Source: Sinorhizobium medicae (GTDB lineage: Bacteria; Pseudomonadota; Alphaproteobacteria; Rhizobiales; Rhizobiaceae). Taken from it: a DNA stretch of 64,000 bases. This document shows positions 18,583-28,289 of this stretch, piece after piece. Both the position numbers and the translations under genes were made by a program. Numbering within the stretch: the stretch's first letter is position 1; the number at the start of each line of letters is the position of its first letter. The notes beneath the pieces were generated by a model. The model saw nothing but the letters and a program-made list of their open reading frames with translations, made no database searches and was not told where the DNA came from. The stretch lies in contig NZ_VITA01000005.1 of the NCBI RefSeq assembly GCF_007827695.1, positions 228,799-292,798 of the forward strand, given 5' to 3'.

Positions 18583-19530
18583 ATGGCAGGAATCGTCAAT
18601 GTCGGGGTCCAGATGGACCATGTTTCGGGCATCACCATTGCGGGCGATTCGACCTTCGCGATGAGCCTGGAGGCACAGGCCCGCGGCTACCGCCTGTTCC
18701 ACTACACGCCCGACAAGCTGTCGCTTCGGGACGGCAAGGTCTATGCGACCGCGCAGCAGATGCAGCTGCGCGACGTCAAGGGCGATCACTTCACCCTCGG
18801 CGAGGACGAGCGGATCGACCTTTCGACTCTGGACGTCATCCTGCTTCGCCAGGATCCGCCCTTCGACATGGCCTATATCACCTCCACCCATCTGCTCGAG
18901 CGTCTCCACCCCAAGACCTTGGTCGTCAACGATCCGGCCTGGGTACGGAACTCTCCGGAAAAGATCTTCGTGACCGAATTTGCGGACCTGATGCCGAAGA
19001 CGCTGATCACCCGCGATGCGGACGAGATTGCCCGCTTCCGCCAGGAAATGGGGGACATCATCCTGAAGCCGCTTTACGGCAATGGCGGCGCGGGGGTCTT
19101 CCACTCGGCGCGCGACGACCGCAATTTCTCGTCGCTCCTCGAAATGTTCGCCCAGATGTTCCGCGAGCCTTACATTGCCCAGGAATACCTGCCGGAGGTC
19201 CGCAAGGGCGACAAGCGCATCCTGCTCGTCGATGGCGAGCCCGTCGGCGCGATCAATCGCGTCCCGGCCGAGCACGACTCGCGCTCCAACATGCATGCTG
19301 GCGGGCGCGCGGAGGCAACCGAGCTGACGGCGCGCGAAAGGGAAATCTGCACCCGTATCGGGCCGGCGCTGAAAGAACGCGGCTTCCTCTTCGTCGGCAT
19401 CGACGTCATCGGCGACTATCTGACGGAGATCAACGTCACCTCGCCCACCGGCATCCGCGAAGTGAAGAAGTTCGGCGGCGCCGATGTCGCCGGTCTTCTC
19501 TGGGACGCGATCGAGAAAAAGCGCGCCTGA
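18583..19530 (+). CDS. gshB: Glutathione synthetase
   Basis: GshB joins gamma-glutamylcysteine and glycine using ATP, the second step of glutathione synthesis. The 315-residue ATP-grasp protein contains [21 protein letters not shown] (about residues 78-98), [16 protein letters not shown] (ATP loop), [20 protein letters not shown] and [14 protein letters not shown]. The ATG at 18583 follows AGGAATGGGAAG. The 188 bp upstream, after yraN, could hold a promoter, although the genes are co-directional. Confidence 0.96.
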   Translation: MAGIVNVGVQMDHVSGITIAGDSTFAMSLEAQARGYRLFHYTPDKLSLRDGKVYATAQQMQLRDVKGDHFTLGEDERIDLSTLDVILLRQDPPFDMAYITSTHLLERLHPKTLVVNDPAWVRNSPEKIFVTEFADLMPKTLITRDADEIARFRQEMGDIILKPLYGNGGAGVFHSARDDRNFSSLLEMFAQMFREPYIAQEYLPEVRKGDKRILLVDGEPVGAINRVPAEHDSRSNMHAGGRAEATELTAREREICTRIGPALKERGFLFVGIDVIGDYLTEINVTSPTGIREVKKFGGADVAGLLWDAIEKKRA

Positions 19531-19712
19531 TTCGCTCGGCGGGCCTTCATCCTTCATTGTTCTGTAATTGTTCTTGTTTTTAAGCGCATTCCGTGCAAGG
19601 TTTGCCGATGCAACCGAATTCGGTTGTGACGGCGGCGTGAGCCGCCATGCCGTATCGGGTTATGCGGAAGGGGCAATGGTCTTTCGCGCTCAGCTCGAAT
19701 TCAGGGGGCGTC

Positions 19713-21245
19713 ATGGTCGCGCGCGTCAGCACGGTTGCGTTTCAGGGTATCGAGGGCCTTCCGGTCGACGTCCAGGTGATGGTAGCGCCCGGCAGGGTCG
19801 GCATGCAGATCGTCGGGCTGCCGGATAAAGCGGTCGCTGAAAGCCGCGAGCGCGTTCAGGCGGCGCTGCATGCATCTGGACTGGCGCTTCCCGCAAAGCG
19901 CGTCACGGTCAATCTGGCGCCGGCGGATTTGCCGAAGGAAGGAAGTCATTTCGATCTCGCCATCGCGCTTGGCCTGATGGCGGCGCTCGGTGCTGTCCCG
20001 GCGGACGCGCTGTCCAATTATATCGTCATTGGCGAGCTCAATCTGGACGGCACGATCGCCGCCGTTGCCGGTGCCTTGCCGGCGGCGATCGGCGCGAATG
20101 CGCTCGGCAAGGGGCTGATCTGCCCCGCCGATAGCGGACCGGAGGCGGCCTGGGCCGGCTCGGAGATCGACATTCTCGCCCCGCGCAGCCTGATCGCGAT
20201 TGCCAATCACTTCCGCGGCACGCAGGTGCTCTCCCGTCCGGAGCCGGCGGTGCGGATGGCGGCCGCAGGCCTTCCCGATCTCTCCGATATCAAGGGTCAG
20301 GAAAGCGCCAAGCGGGCGCTGGAGGTGGCCGCCGCCGGCAATCATAATCTCCTGATGGTCGGCCCGCCGGGTTCCGGCAAGTCGATGCTCGCGGCGCGGC
20401 TCCCGTCCATTCTGCCGCCGCTTTCGCCCGCCGAACTGCTCGAAGTCTCCATGATCCATTCGATTGCCGGACAGCTTCCAGGCGGCAAGCTCTCCGACAG
20501 CCGGCCGTTTCGCGCGCCGCACCACTCCGCCACCATGGCGGCGCTCATCGGTGGCGGCGCTCGCGCCAAACCGGGCGAGGCATCGCTCGCCCACCACGGC
20601 GTGCTCTTCCTCGACGAGTTTCCGGAATTTGCGCCGCAGGTTCTCGATGCCTTGCGCCAGCCGCTCGAAACCGCCACATGCATAATCGCGCGCGCCAATC
20701 ACCGCGTCACCTATCCGGCGGCGATCCAGCTCATCGCAGCCATGAACCCCTGCCGCTGCGGCATGGCCGGCGAACCGGGGCGCAGCTGCGCCCGCGGTCC
20801 GCGCTGCATGGCCGACTACCAGGCGCGGATCTCCGGCCCGCTAATGGATCGCATCGACATCCGTGTCGACGTCCCGGCGGTCAGCGCCGCCGACCTCATT
20901 CGCCCCGGCACGTCAGAGCCGAGCGCTGCCGTCGCCCGCCGCGTCGCCCGCGCCCGCGAGCTGCAGAGAGACCGCTTCGCCGTCCTCGGGCATGCCGAGC
21001 TCACGAGCAATGCCCGCTCGTCGACGACGGTGATCGAAAAAATCGCCGAGCCCGACGCGGCCGGCCTGCAGCTTCTGAGAGATGCTGCGGAGAAGATGAA
21101 GTTCTCGGCGCGCGGCTATCACCGGGTGTTGAAGGTGGCTCGCACGCTTGCCGACCTGGACGAGGCGCCGAGGGTTGGCCGCATTCATCTGGCCGAGGCG
21201 ATTTCCTATCGAATGGCGGGGGAGCGGCTGCCGGTGGCGGCATAG
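19713..21245 (+). CDS. comM: YifB/ComM family Mg-chelatase-like AAA ATPase
   Basis: The 510-residue protein starts MVARVSTVAFQGIEGLPVDVQ behind AGGGGG and has an N-terminal Lon-like S5-fold region (to about residue 165). The AAA+ module follows, with Walker A GPPGSGKSML, Walker B VLFLDEFPEF and the NPCRCGMAGEPGRSC zinc-type motif. The C-terminal Mg-chelatase region contains FSARGYHRVLKVARTLADL. In naturally transformable bacteria ComM is a branch-migration helicase that helps integrate donor DNA; its role in rhizobia is not established. Confidence 0.92.
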   Translation: MVARVSTVAFQGIEGLPVDVQVMVAPGRVGMQIVGLPDKAVAESRERVQAALHASGLALPAKRVTVNLAPADLPKEGSHFDLAIALGLMAALGAVPADALSNYIVIGELNLDGTIAAVAGALPAAIGANALGKGLICPADSGPEAAWAGSEIDILAPRSLIAIANHFRGTQVLSRPEPAVRMAAAGLPDLSDIKGQESAKRALEVAAAGNHNLLMVGPPGSGKSMLAARLPSILPPLSPAELLEVSMIHSIAGQLPGGKLSDSRPFRAPHHSATMAALIGGGARAKPGEASLAHHGVLFLDEFPEFAPQVLDALRQPLETATCIIARANHRVTYPAAIQLIAAMNPCRCGMAGEPGRSCARGPRCMADYQARISGPLMDRIDIRVDVPAVSAADLIRPGTSEPSAAVARRVARARELQRDRFAVLGHAELTSNARSSTTVIEKIAEPDAAGLQLLRDAAEKMKFSARGYHRVLKVARTLADLDEAPRVGRIHLAEAISYRMAGERLPVAA

Positions 21246-21261
21246 GGATTGCGTGAGTTCA

Positions 21262-21636
21262 ATGAAAAAAGCCGTCGTCGAGGATCATGAGGCGAGTTAC
21301 CCAGATCCGATCGCGGTCGAGGCCGGCCAGGTCATCAGGCCGACCGGGGCAAAGGACAACTGGGATGGATACGAATGGCTCTGGGCAGAAGGTCCGGACG
21401 GCAAGTCTGGTTGGATTCCGGACACCATCGTGGAATGCCGCTATGGAAAAACATATGCGATGCGCCGCTACTCCGCAGTGGAGCTTACCTGCCGAAAGGG
21501 AGAGGTTCTGCTGACTATCGAGGAAATTGACGGTTGGGCCTGGTGCCGGTCCGATGGCGGCAGACAGGGCTGGGTGCCTCTGCGCAAGCTTACATCGCTG
21601 GAGGGAGGCGAAGGCGCCCAGCCGTTTTCAGCTTGA
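21262..21636 (+). CDS. SH3-domain protein
   Basis: The 124-residue soluble protein appears to hold two SH3-like modules in tandem: AVEAGQVIRPTGAKDNWDGYEWLWAEGPDGKSGWIPDTIV (about 17-56), then YSAVELTCRKGEVLLTIEEIDGWAWCRSDGGRQGWVPL (about 69-106). The pattern of a WxxG-type loop followed by GW(I/V)P is typical of bacterial SH3 domains. No signal peptide is visible, so it is probably cytoplasmic. It starts 16 bp after comM; an in-frame GTG at 21253 is an alternative start. Function unknown. Confidence 0.78.
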   Translation: MKKAVVEDHEASYPDPIAVEAGQVIRPTGAKDNWDGYEWLWAEGPDGKSGWIPDTIVECRYGKTYAMRRYSAVELTCRKGEVLLTIEEIDGWAWCRSDGGRQGWVPLRKLTSLEGGEGAQPFSA

Positions 21637-21715
21637 CTCGGTTGCGGCAGCGGATTCACCGGCTCACCCGGCCAATACCCAGCGGGTCGCAGATGGTGAG
21701 GAGCAGCGCCGCGAG

Positions 21716-22027
21716 TCCCCTTCGCCCCGCCTTGCGGGGAGAAGGTGGCGGCAGCCGGATGAGGGGGCGTTTCAAATCGGCCTGCATTGGGAGGAGCCAT
21801 GTCGTGGGGAGGAGCCATGTCGTGCACCCGCGGGAACGAAGGCGGTGAAGTGGAAACTCTCCGTCCGCTGCCGCCTCATCCCGCTGCCGCGACCTTCTCC
21901 CCGCATGCGGGGAGAAGGGGGGGTGCCGCGCCCGCTCGCTCCCTCGGCAAAGCGGTGAGGACGGGCTCAGGTGGTGCCCCTTGTCCCTTCGCTCCGCCTT
22001 GAAGGTGGCGGCAGCCGGATGAGGGGC
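21716..22027. repeat. Cluster of three palindromic intergenic repeat copies
   Basis: The 409-bp gap between the SH3 gene and cysK holds no gene but three copies of one rhizobial-style repeat. Copy 1 (21716-21768) has the palindrome CCCCGCCTTGCGGGG followed by GGTGGCGGCAGCCGGATGAGG. Copy 2 (21874-21921) is inverted, with CTCATCCCGCTGCCGC then the palindrome CTCCCCGCATGCGGGGAG. Copy 3 (21976-22027) is in direct orientation but has lost the palindrome's second arm. The transcript could fold into strong hairpins and serve as a terminator for the two convergent genes. Related copies lie at 31799 and 55156. Confidence 0.75.
21789..21824. repeat. Perfect tandem duplication of an 18-bp unit
   Basis: The 18-mer GGGAGGAGCCATGTCGTG occurs twice back to back (21789-21806 and 21807-21824). 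It lies between palindromic repeat copies 1 and 2. The unit contains GGAGG followed by ATG but opens no sensible frame, so it looks like a recent slippage event in non-coding DNA. Confidence 0.85.
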
Positions 22028-22045
22028 GCTCGCTGAGTGCTTGCG

Positions 22046-23014
22046 CTACGCTCCCAACCCCTCGAACAACACCGTCGACAGGTAGCGCTCCGCAAAAGAG
22101 GGAATGATCACCACAATATTCTTGCCGGCGTTTTCCTCGCGCTGGCCGATTTCGATCGCCGCCTGGAGCGCCGCACCGGCGGAAATACCGACCGGGACGC
22201 CTTCGAGCCTGGCGACGAGCCGTGCTGTTTCAACGGCCTCGCCGGCATTTACGGTGACGACCTCGTCATAGACGCTCGTGTCGAGGATCGCCGGTGCAAA
22301 TCCCGCGCCGATGCCCTGGATTTTGTGCGGACCCGGGGCGCCGCCGGAGAGTATCGGAGATTCCTCGGGCTCGACGGCGATCACCCGGAGCGATGGCTTA
22401 CGCGCCTTCAAGACCTGGCCTGCGCCGGTAATGGTACCGCCCGTGCCGATGCCCGATACGAGGATGTCAACCGCGCCTTCCGTGTCGTTCCAGATCTCCT
22501 CGGCCGTCGTCTGGCGATGGATTTCCGGATTGGCCGGATTTTCGAACTGCTGCGGAATGATTGCGTCGGGAAGGGTCTCGGTAAGTTCCTGGGCCTTGGC
22601 GATCGCGCCCTTCATGCCCTTGGCACCCTCCGTCAGCACCAGTTCGGCACCGAGAAGGGCCAGCATCTTGCGCCGCTCGACGGACATGGTTTCGGGCATG
22701 GTGAGGATCAACCGGTAACCTTTCGCAGCCGCCACAAAGGCGAGCGCTATGCCCGTATTGCCGGAAGTCGGCTCGACGAGCGTTGTGCGGCCGGGGGTGA
22801 TCTTGCCCTGCTCCTCAAGTGATTCGATCATCGCAACGCCGATGCGGTCCTTCACCGAGCCTATGGGGTTGAAGAATTCCAGCTTGGCGAGCAGGTTTGC
22901 TTTCACGCCCTTTTCCTTGGCGAGCTTGTCCAGCCGCACGATGGGAGTGTCGCCGATCGTCTCGGTGATCGAAGAAAAGACGCGGCCACGGCCGGGCTTG
23001 CGCGCTTCAGACAT
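22046..23014 (-). CDS. cysK: Cysteine synthase A (O-acetylserine sulfhydrylase)
   Basis: CysK makes cysteine from O-acetylserine and sulfide with pyridoxal phosphate. The 322-residue product carries [14 protein letters not shown], the PLP lysine in [13 protein letters not shown] (about residues 48-60), the substrate loop [14 protein letters not shown], and the phosphate-binding [12 protein letters not shown]. The ATG at 23014 follows AAGGGAG. Length is normal. Confidence 0.95.
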   Translation of the reverse strand: MSEARKPGRGRVFSSITETIGDTPIVRLDKLAKEKGVKANLLAKLEFFNPIGSVKDRIGVAMIESLEEQGKITPGRTTLVEPTSGNTGIALAFVAAAKGYRLILTMPETMSVERRKMLALLGAELVLTEGAKGMKGAIAKAQELTETLPDAIIPQQFENPANPEIHRQTTAEEIWNDTEGAVDILVSGIGTGGTITGAGQVLKARKPSLRVIAVEPEESPILSGGAPGPHKIQGIGAGFAPAILDTSVYDEVVTVNAGEAVETARLVARLEGVPVGISAGAALQAAIEIGQREENAGKNIVVIIPSFAERYLSTVLFEGLGA

Positions 23015-23149
23015 AGGTTTCTCCCTTGGTTTTGATTTATAGCCCGGAGAATAGGAGCAATGTGCATTTCCTTCCAGAGCGCGAAAGCCCCTTAGCGACG
23101 GAGCGGGAGGAAAAAACGATTGCGAAACGGTCGGTCGTGGAATCTTTTT

Positions 23150-23767
23150 TCAGGTCGCGCGGGTTGCAATATAGGCGGCGGTTCCGGCGAGAATACCGGC
23201 TGCGGCCCGGTTCAGGACTTTCAGTGCCTGTGGTTCTCTCAGGAGCGATCGGGCGCGGGTCGCCAGAAGCATATAGGGCAGCAATACCGCAAGAAGCACG
23301 AGGAAGGTCGCGACGAGCAGCAGGCTATAGTCGCGGACCTCGATCGAAGCGAGGTCTATCAGGGTCGGAACCAGCGCCACGTAGAAAAGCATCGTCTTCG
23401 GATTGCCGAGCGTGACGGCCAGGCCCGCGAGGAAGGAGAGCGTAGCGCTTGTAGATTTCCGGGCCGCGATGTTTTGCGAAAGGAGGCCGGCCGTCCAAAG
23501 CTTCCATGCGATACAGCCGAGATAGAACGCTCCGCCGAGCTTGACCAACAGAAACGCGGTCGTGAACGTCTGTGCAACGAAGGCAAGCCCCAGAATCACC
23601 GCCGTCAGATAGACCATGTCCCCGACGATAAGCCCGAGTCCCATGAAGAAGGTTTCCCGAAAGCCGGACCCCAGCGCACGCGCGACGAGCGCCGTCACGC
23701 CCGGACCGGGAATGATGCCAGCGATAAAGAGAGCGCCGCTATAGGCGAGAAGAGCCGCAAGTGTGAT
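23150..23767 (-). CDS. LysE/RhtB family exporter with apparent ATC start
   Basis: The product of about 205 residues is an amino-acid exporter of the LysE family: LAALLAYSGALFIAGIIPGPGVTALVARAL holds the first membrane helix and the PGPG motif, SFLAGLAVTLGNPKTMLFYVALVP is the conserved central block, and about six hydrophobic helices are visible. No ATG, GTG or TTG lies at the expected start. Instead a near-perfect AGGAGG (23775-23780) precedes ATC ATC at 23770 and 23767; the second has ideal 7-base spacing and is used here. The only in-frame ATG codons are 43-56 codons upstream and would add a non-hydrophobic extension that runs into the divergent LysE gene. The substrate is unknown. Confidence 0.8.
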   Translation of the reverse strand: MTLAALLAYSGALFIAGIIPGPGVTALVARALGSGFRETFFMGLGLIVGDMVYLTAVILGLAFVAQTFTTAFLLVKLGGAFYLGCIAWKLWTAGLLSQNIAARKSTSATLSFLAGLAVTLGNPKTMLFYVALVPTLIDLASIEVRDYSLLLVATFLVLLAVLLPYMLLATRARSLLREPQALKVLNRAAAGILAGTAAYIATRAT

Positions 23768-23933
23768 GATCGTTCCTCCTGATGGGTGCAGCTGTACCGT
23801 AAACCATTGCCGGGGAAAACCCGACTGAGGTGGTGGCGCGCGCTTTCGGGTAAAATGACCTGGTGACAAGAATGGCGTTGCCCTCACGGGAATGGCCATA
23901 CACCTTCCGAAAGATTGGGGAGACCGGTGAGCC

Positions 23934-24566
23934 ATGCCCGAAATTCAGAACCTCCTGGGCTTTGCCCTGATCGCGCTCGGCATGGTCCTGACTCCGGGGC
24001 CGAACATGCTTTATCTGATCTCCCGTTCGATCTGTCAGGGACCGGCGGCGGGACTGATCTCGCTCACGGGTGTTGCGCTCGGTTTCGTTTTCTACATGGT
24101 CTCCGCCGCACTCGGAATCACGGCCCTGCTTCTGGCGGTTCCCTTCGCCTATGATGCCCTTCGTTTCGCGGGCGCGCTTTACCTGCTCTATCTTGCCTGG
24201 CAGGCGGTGCGGCCGGGCGGTCGCTCGCTTTTTCAGGTGCGGGACCTGCCGAAGGACGGGCCCCGCAAGCTCTTCGCAATGGGCTTTTTCACCAGCCTGC
24301 TCAATCCGAAGGTGGCCATCCTTTACCTGTCGCTGCTGCCGCAATTCGTCAGCCCCGAAGCCGGCAATGTGCTTGCGCAATCGCTTGTCTTCGGCAGCGT
24401 GCAGATCATGATCAGTGTCACCGTCAACGCAGTGATCGCAGTGACGGCCGGCTCGGTAGCCGCCTTCCTGGCGGGTCGCCCGTCCTTCATGCTGGTGCAG
24501 CGATGGCTGATGAGCACGGTGCTCGCCGGCCTCGCTATCAGCATCGCCGCTGAGGCACGGCGTTAA
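23934..24566 (+). CDS. LysE/RhtB family exporter
   Basis: The 210-residue membrane protein has the family signatures: LLGFALIALGMVLTPGPNMLYLISRSICQG at the N-terminus and FFTSLLNPKVAILYLSLLPQFV near residue 118, with about six hydrophobic helices. It exports an unidentified amino acid or derivative. It is divergent from another LysE gene (166 bp between starts) but the two are only distantly similar, so this is not a recent duplication. A palindromic repeat follows the stop. Confidence 0.9.
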   Translation: MPEIQNLLGFALIALGMVLTPGPNMLYLISRSICQGPAAGLISLTGVALGFVFYMVSAALGITALLLAVPFAYDALRFAGALYLLYLAWQAVRPGGRSLFQVRDLPKDGPRKLFAMGFFTSLLNPKVAILYLSLLPQFVSPEAGNVLAQSLVFGSVQIMISVTVNAVIAVTAGSVAAFLAGRPSFMLVQRWLMSTVLAGLAISIAAEARR

Positions 24567-24567
24567 A

Positions 24568-24611
24568 GCACTTCCAGGAAAAGTGTGTAACGGTTTTCCG
24601 TCCGGAAGTGC
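24568..24611. repeat. 44-bp palindromic intergenic repeat, copy 1
   Basis: GCACTTCC (24568-24575) and GGAAGTGC (24604-24611) frame a core with GGAAAAGTGTGTAACGGTTTTCC. It sits between two convergent genes and could act as a bidirectional terminator. Copies of the same element are at 30123, 30693 and 42763. Confidence 0.75.
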
Positions 24612-24634
24612 GTAAAGCGATCACTTCCAACGAT

Positions 24635-25543
24635 TTAGGCTTGCCGTTTCAATCCACGCTTGGCCGACGGTGGCCGGAGGGTCCAGCCGAGATTTGTGCC
24701 CGCGGCTGCAATGAGGATCGCGATCGAGCCTGCGATCTGCGCCGGCTGTAAGGCGTGGCCGAATGCGATGCGGTCGACCAGGATCGCAGCGATCGGATAG
24801 ATGAAGGAAAGGGCGCCCGTCATGTGGGTCGGCAGCTTCTGAATGGCGCCGTAAAGCAGGATATACATGATGCCCGTGTGGACCACCCCCACGGTCAAGA
24901 GGAGCGTCCACTGGAGCGTTCCCTGCGGCAGCGGCGCGGCAAGGGCGAAGGGAGCGAGCATGGCCGCTCCGGTTATGACCTGTACCAGCGCGATCAGATG
25001 CGGCGGCGTGCCCTTGAGGAGCTTGGTGACGAGCGCAGCGATGGCATAGAAGAATGCGGCACCGAGCGACAGTGCTATTCCGGTGAGATAATCGACTGGC
25101 TCGTAGCCACCCGCGGGCTCGGCGGAGACAATCGCGACCATGCCTGCGAAGGAGAGCGAGAGCCATAGAAGCTTGCTGGCGGTGATCTTCTCTCCGAGAA
25201 AGATCGCACCAAGCCCGAGCAGCATGAAGGGCTGCGTGTTGTAGACCATCGTGGCAATGGAGATAGAAGCGCGGGGATAGGCGGCGAAGAGCAGTAGCCA
25301 GTTCAGGACGATCGCGACGCCGCCCAACGCCGAAAGCAAGATGACCTTCATCCGCAGGTGCTTGAGGTCGATGAGGCCGAAAAATGCCGCAAGCACGGCA
25401 AGCGTCGCGGCGCCGAACACGCAACGCCAGAAGACGACACCCGCCACAGGCTGCCCCGACATCAGCACAAACCAGCCGATCGTTCCCGAAATCAGCATGG
25501 CAGCCGTCATTTCCACGCTTCCGCGTCGCAAATCCCTATCCAT
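24635..25543 (-). CDS. EamA/DMT family exporter
   Basis: The 302-residue protein has about ten hydrophobic helices in two EamA repeats: GTIGWFVLMSGQPVAGVVFWRC and later ALSLGAAFFYAIAALVTKLLKG, with GALSFIYPIAAILVDRIAFGHAL in the second half. Such carriers usually export amino acids or other metabolites. The ATG at 25543 follows AAGGAG. It is divergent from an Lrp-type regulator with 115 bp between, a pairing that suggests Lrp control of an amino-acid exporter. Confidence 0.9.
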   Translation of the reverse strand: MDRDLRRGSVEMTAAMLISGTIGWFVLMSGQPVAGVVFWRCVFGAATLAVLAAFFGLIDLKHLRMKVILLSALGGVAIVLNWLLLFAAYPRASISIATMVYNTQPFMLLGLGAIFLGEKITASKLLWLSLSFAGMVAIVSAEPAGGYEPVDYLTGIALSLGAAFFYAIAALVTKLLKGTPPHLIALVQVITGAAMLAPFALAAPLPQGTLQWTLLLTVGVVHTGIMYILLYGAIQKLPTHMTGALSFIYPIAAILVDRIAFGHALQPAQIAGSIAILIAAAGTNLGWTLRPPSAKRGLKRQA

Positions 25544-25658
25544 GACCTTGGCTCCTTCTACTTGTGTCGCAAGAATAATGAGCCTGTTCGCGTGGATATA
25601 TGGATATTTGTAGGAAGACATGGGAGTATGGCTAAATGTGAAAGGTGAAAAGGCCGAA

Positions 25659-26114
25659 ATGGCTTATGGAGATTTTATGCTGGACGAGCTTGACCGACGC
25701 ATTCTCGAAATTCTGGCCGGCAATTCCCGGGTGTCGCTGAAGGAACTGGCGCAGGAGGCGGGCCTGTCCTCGCCGAGCGCGGCGGAGCGGTTGCGCAAGC
25801 TGGAGGAGCGCGGCGTGCTCGATGGCTTTACGATCTCGGTCAATCCGGCTCGTCTCGGCTACCCGCTGCAGGCGATCGTTCGCATCCGGCCCATGCCCGG
25901 AATGCTGCATATCGTCGAGCGGCTGATCCAGGAAACGCCCGAATTCATCGAATGCGACAAGGTTACTGGAGACGACTGTTTCATCGCCAAGATGCTGGTG
26001 CGCGATATGGCGGAACTCGACACGATTCTCGATCGCATCGCGGAAAAGGCACAGACGAATACGTCGATCGTCAAATCGTCGCCGGTCAAGCGGCGCTTGC
26101 CGCCCCTTAACTGA
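25659..26114 (+). CDS. Lrp/AsnC family transcriptional regulator
   Basis: The product of 151 residues has an N-terminal winged helix ([47 protein letters not shown]) and a C-terminal RAM ligand domain ([41 protein letters not shown]). The start at 25659 follows AAAAGG; a second ATG at 25677, after GGAG, is equally possible and gives MLDELDRR. It probably senses an amino acid and controls the divergent DMT exporter. Its 3' end overlaps the convergent dut gene by 8 bp. Confidence 0.9.
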   Translation: MAYGDFMLDELDRRILEILAGNSRVSLKELAQEAGLSSPSAAERLRKLEERGVLDGFTISVNPARLGYPLQAIVRIRPMPGMLHIVERLIQETPEFIECDKVTGDDCFIAKMLVRDMAELDTILDRIAEKAQTNTSIVKSSPVKRRLPPLN

Positions 26115-26589
26115 GGCCCGTCGAGCCGAAGCCGCCGCCGCCGCGCGCGGTTGTGGACGCGCCGTCTGCCTCGCGGATCGCCATTTGGGTGACCGGGGCG
26201 ATCACCATCTGGGCGATACGCATGCCGCGCTCGACAACGAAATCATCCGAGCCGAGATTGACGAGCAGCACCTTTACTTCGCCGCGATAATCGCTGTCGA
26301 CGGTGCCCGGCGTGTTGAGGCAGGTAATGCCGTGCTTGAAGGCAAGGCCGGAGCGCGGACGAATCTGTCCTTCATGACCAGCCGGAATCTCGAAGACGAA
26401 GCCCGTCGGGACCAGCGTGCGCGCGCCCGGCCGGATCGTCATCGGCTCATCTGCCGGGACGGCCGCGCGGAGGTCCATACCGGCGGCACCCGCGGTCTCG
26501 TAGGCAGGCAGGTCGAGGCCTTCGCCATGGGACAGGCGGACGAGGGTGAGGTCAGGGGTGAGATCAGCGCGATTTTCGGGTCTGTGCAT
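26107..26589 (-). CDS. dut: Deoxyuridine 5'-triphosphate nucleotidohydrolase
   Basis: Dut hydrolyses dUTP to dUMP, supplying dTMP synthesis and keeping uracil out of DNA. The 160-residue trimeric-type enzyme shows the five motifs: [44 protein letters not shown] and the C-terminal [11 protein letters not shown]. Of two close ATGs (26595 and 26589) the second has AAGGA at correct spacing and is used here. It converges with the Lrp gene and is divergent from prfC, only 98 bp apart. Confidence 0.95.
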   Translation of the reverse strand: MHRPENRADLTPDLTLVRLSHGEGLDLPAYETAGAAGMDLRAAVPADEPMTIRPGARTLVPTGFVFEIPAGHEGQIRPRSGLAFKHGITCLNTPGTVDSDYRGEVKVLLVNLGSDDFVVERGMRIAQMVIAPVTQMAIREADGASTTARGGGGFGSTGLS

Positions 26590-26687
26590 GCTCATTCCTT
26601 CATAAGCACGGCCCGGCTTGCCGCAGTCAATTGCATATTGGCCCCCGAGCCTGTAAAGGACGCCGCAACTCACAGGATACTCAGATC

Positions 26688-28271
26688 ATGGCCGAAAGCA
26701 TTGCCGAGGCGGTCTCCCGCCGCCGCACATTTGCGATCATTTCGCACCCGGACGCCGGTAAGACGACGCTCACTGAGAAGCTTCTGCTGTTCGGTGGCGC
26801 GATCCAGCTTGCCGGCGAGGTCAAGGCCAAGAAGGATCGCATCCAAACCCGTTCGGACTGGATGAAGATCGAGCGTGAGCGCGGCATTTCCGTCGTTACC
26901 TCGGTGATGACTTTCGAATACGACGATACCGTATTCAACCTCCTCGATACCCCCGGCCACGAGGACTTCGCCGATGACACCTATCGCACGCTGACGGCGG
27001 TCGACGCGGCTGTCATGGTGATCGACGCGGCAAAGGGTATCGAGCCGCGCACCCTCAAGCTTTTCGAGGTCTGCCGCCTGCGCGACATCCCGATTATCAC
27101 CTTCGTCAACAAGATGGACCGGGAGAGCCGCGATCCCTTCGAGATCCTCGACGAGGTCGAGCAGAAGCTGGCGCTTGACTGTGCCCCGGTCACCTGGCCG
27201 ATCGGCCGCTCCAAGACCTTCTGTGGCACTTATCATCTTGCCACCGACGAGGTGCGGGGCGCCGACACCCAGGAGCGCCTGACCAAGGTCAACGGTCCGG
27301 AAATGGTTTCGCACCGCCTGCCCGAGAACGAACGCGACACCTTCATCGAGGAAACGTCGCTGGCGATCGAGGCCTGCAAGCCCTTCGACCGCAAAGCCTT
27401 CCTCGAGGGCCATCTGACGCCCGTCTTCTTCGGTTCCGCCCTTCGGAATTTCGGCGTCCGCGATCTGATCAATGCGCTTGCCGAATTCGCGCCGCCGCCG
27501 CGGGCACAGGTTGCCGATACCCGCACCGTCGAGGCGACGGACGACAAGATGACCGCCTTCGTCTTCAAGATCCAGGCGAACATGGACCCGAATCATCGCG
27601 ACCGCATCGCCTTCGTGCGCGTCTGCTCGGGCAAGCTCGAGCGCGGCATGAAGGCACGGCTTTCGCGTACCGGCAAGCAGATGGGCCTGACGGCGCCGCA
27701 ATTCTTCTTCGCCTCCCAGCGCCAGCTCGCCGACACGGCGTTCGCCGGCGACGTCGTCGGTATTCCGAACCACGGCACGCTCAGGATCGGCGATACGCTG
27801 ACCGAGGGCGAACCGCTCGTCTTTCAGGGCGTTCCGAACTTCGCGCCGGAAATCCTCCGCCGCGTCCGTCTGGAAGACGCGATGAAGGCGAAGAAGCTAA
27901 AGGAGGCGCTGCAGCAGATGGCGGAAGAGGGCGTCGTGCAGCTCTTTTCCCCGGATGACGGGGCGCCGGCGATCGTCGGCGTCGTTGGCGCGCTGCAGCT
28001 CGACGTCCTGAAGGAACGGCTGCAGGCGGAATACAGCCTGCCGGTCTCGTTCGAAATGTCCCGCTTCTCGATCTGCCGCTGGATCTCGGCCGAAAGCGCC
28101 GCCGATCTCGAAAAGTTCATTGCGGCCCATCGCGGCGACATCGCGCGCGATCTCGACGGCGACCCGGTCTATATGGCGCAGGACGGATTCTCGCTGCGTT
28201 ACGAATCGGAACGCTATCCGGCGATCAGGATGGTGGCGATCAAGGAGTATCACGTCGCCAAGGCGGCGTGA
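26688..28271 (+). CDS. prfC: Peptide chain release factor 3
   Basis: RF3 is a translational GTPase that releases RF1/RF2 from the ribosome after termination. The 527-residue protein has G1 AIISHPDAGKTTLTEKLLL, the switch region RGISVVTSVMTFEY, G3 DTPGHEDFADDTYRTL and G4 FVNKMDRESRDP, followed by domains 2 and 3. Its motifs separate it from EF-G. The ATG at 26688 follows AGGA. Length is normal. Confidence 0.95.
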   Translation: MAESIAEAVSRRRTFAIISHPDAGKTTLTEKLLLFGGAIQLAGEVKAKKDRIQTRSDWMKIERERGISVVTSVMTFEYDDTVFNLLDTPGHEDFADDTYRTLTAVDAAVMVIDAAKGIEPRTLKLFEVCRLRDIPIITFVNKMDRESRDPFEILDEVEQKLALDCAPVTWPIGRSKTFCGTYHLATDEVRGADTQERLTKVNGPEMVSHRLPENERDTFIEETSLAIEACKPFDRKAFLEGHLTPVFFGSALRNFGVRDLINALAEFAPPPRAQVADTRTVEATDDKMTAFVFKIQANMDPNHRDRIAFVRVCSGKLERGMKARLSRTGKQMGLTAPQFFFASQRQLADTAFAGDVVGIPNHGTLRIGDTLTEGEPLVFQGVPNFAPEILRRVRLEDAMKAKKLKEALQQMAEEGVVQLFSPDDGAPAIVGVVGALQLDVLKERLQAEYSLPVSFEMSRFSICRWISAESAADLEKFIAAHRGDIARDLDGDPVYMAQDGFSLRYESERYPAIRMVAIKEYHVAKAA

Positions 28272-28289
28272 CAGGTTCCGGGCATCCTT

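Noticed and set aside
21716..22027. CRISPR array
   Set aside because: Repeats are palindromic, few, unevenly spaced, in both orientations and without unique spacers or cas genes.
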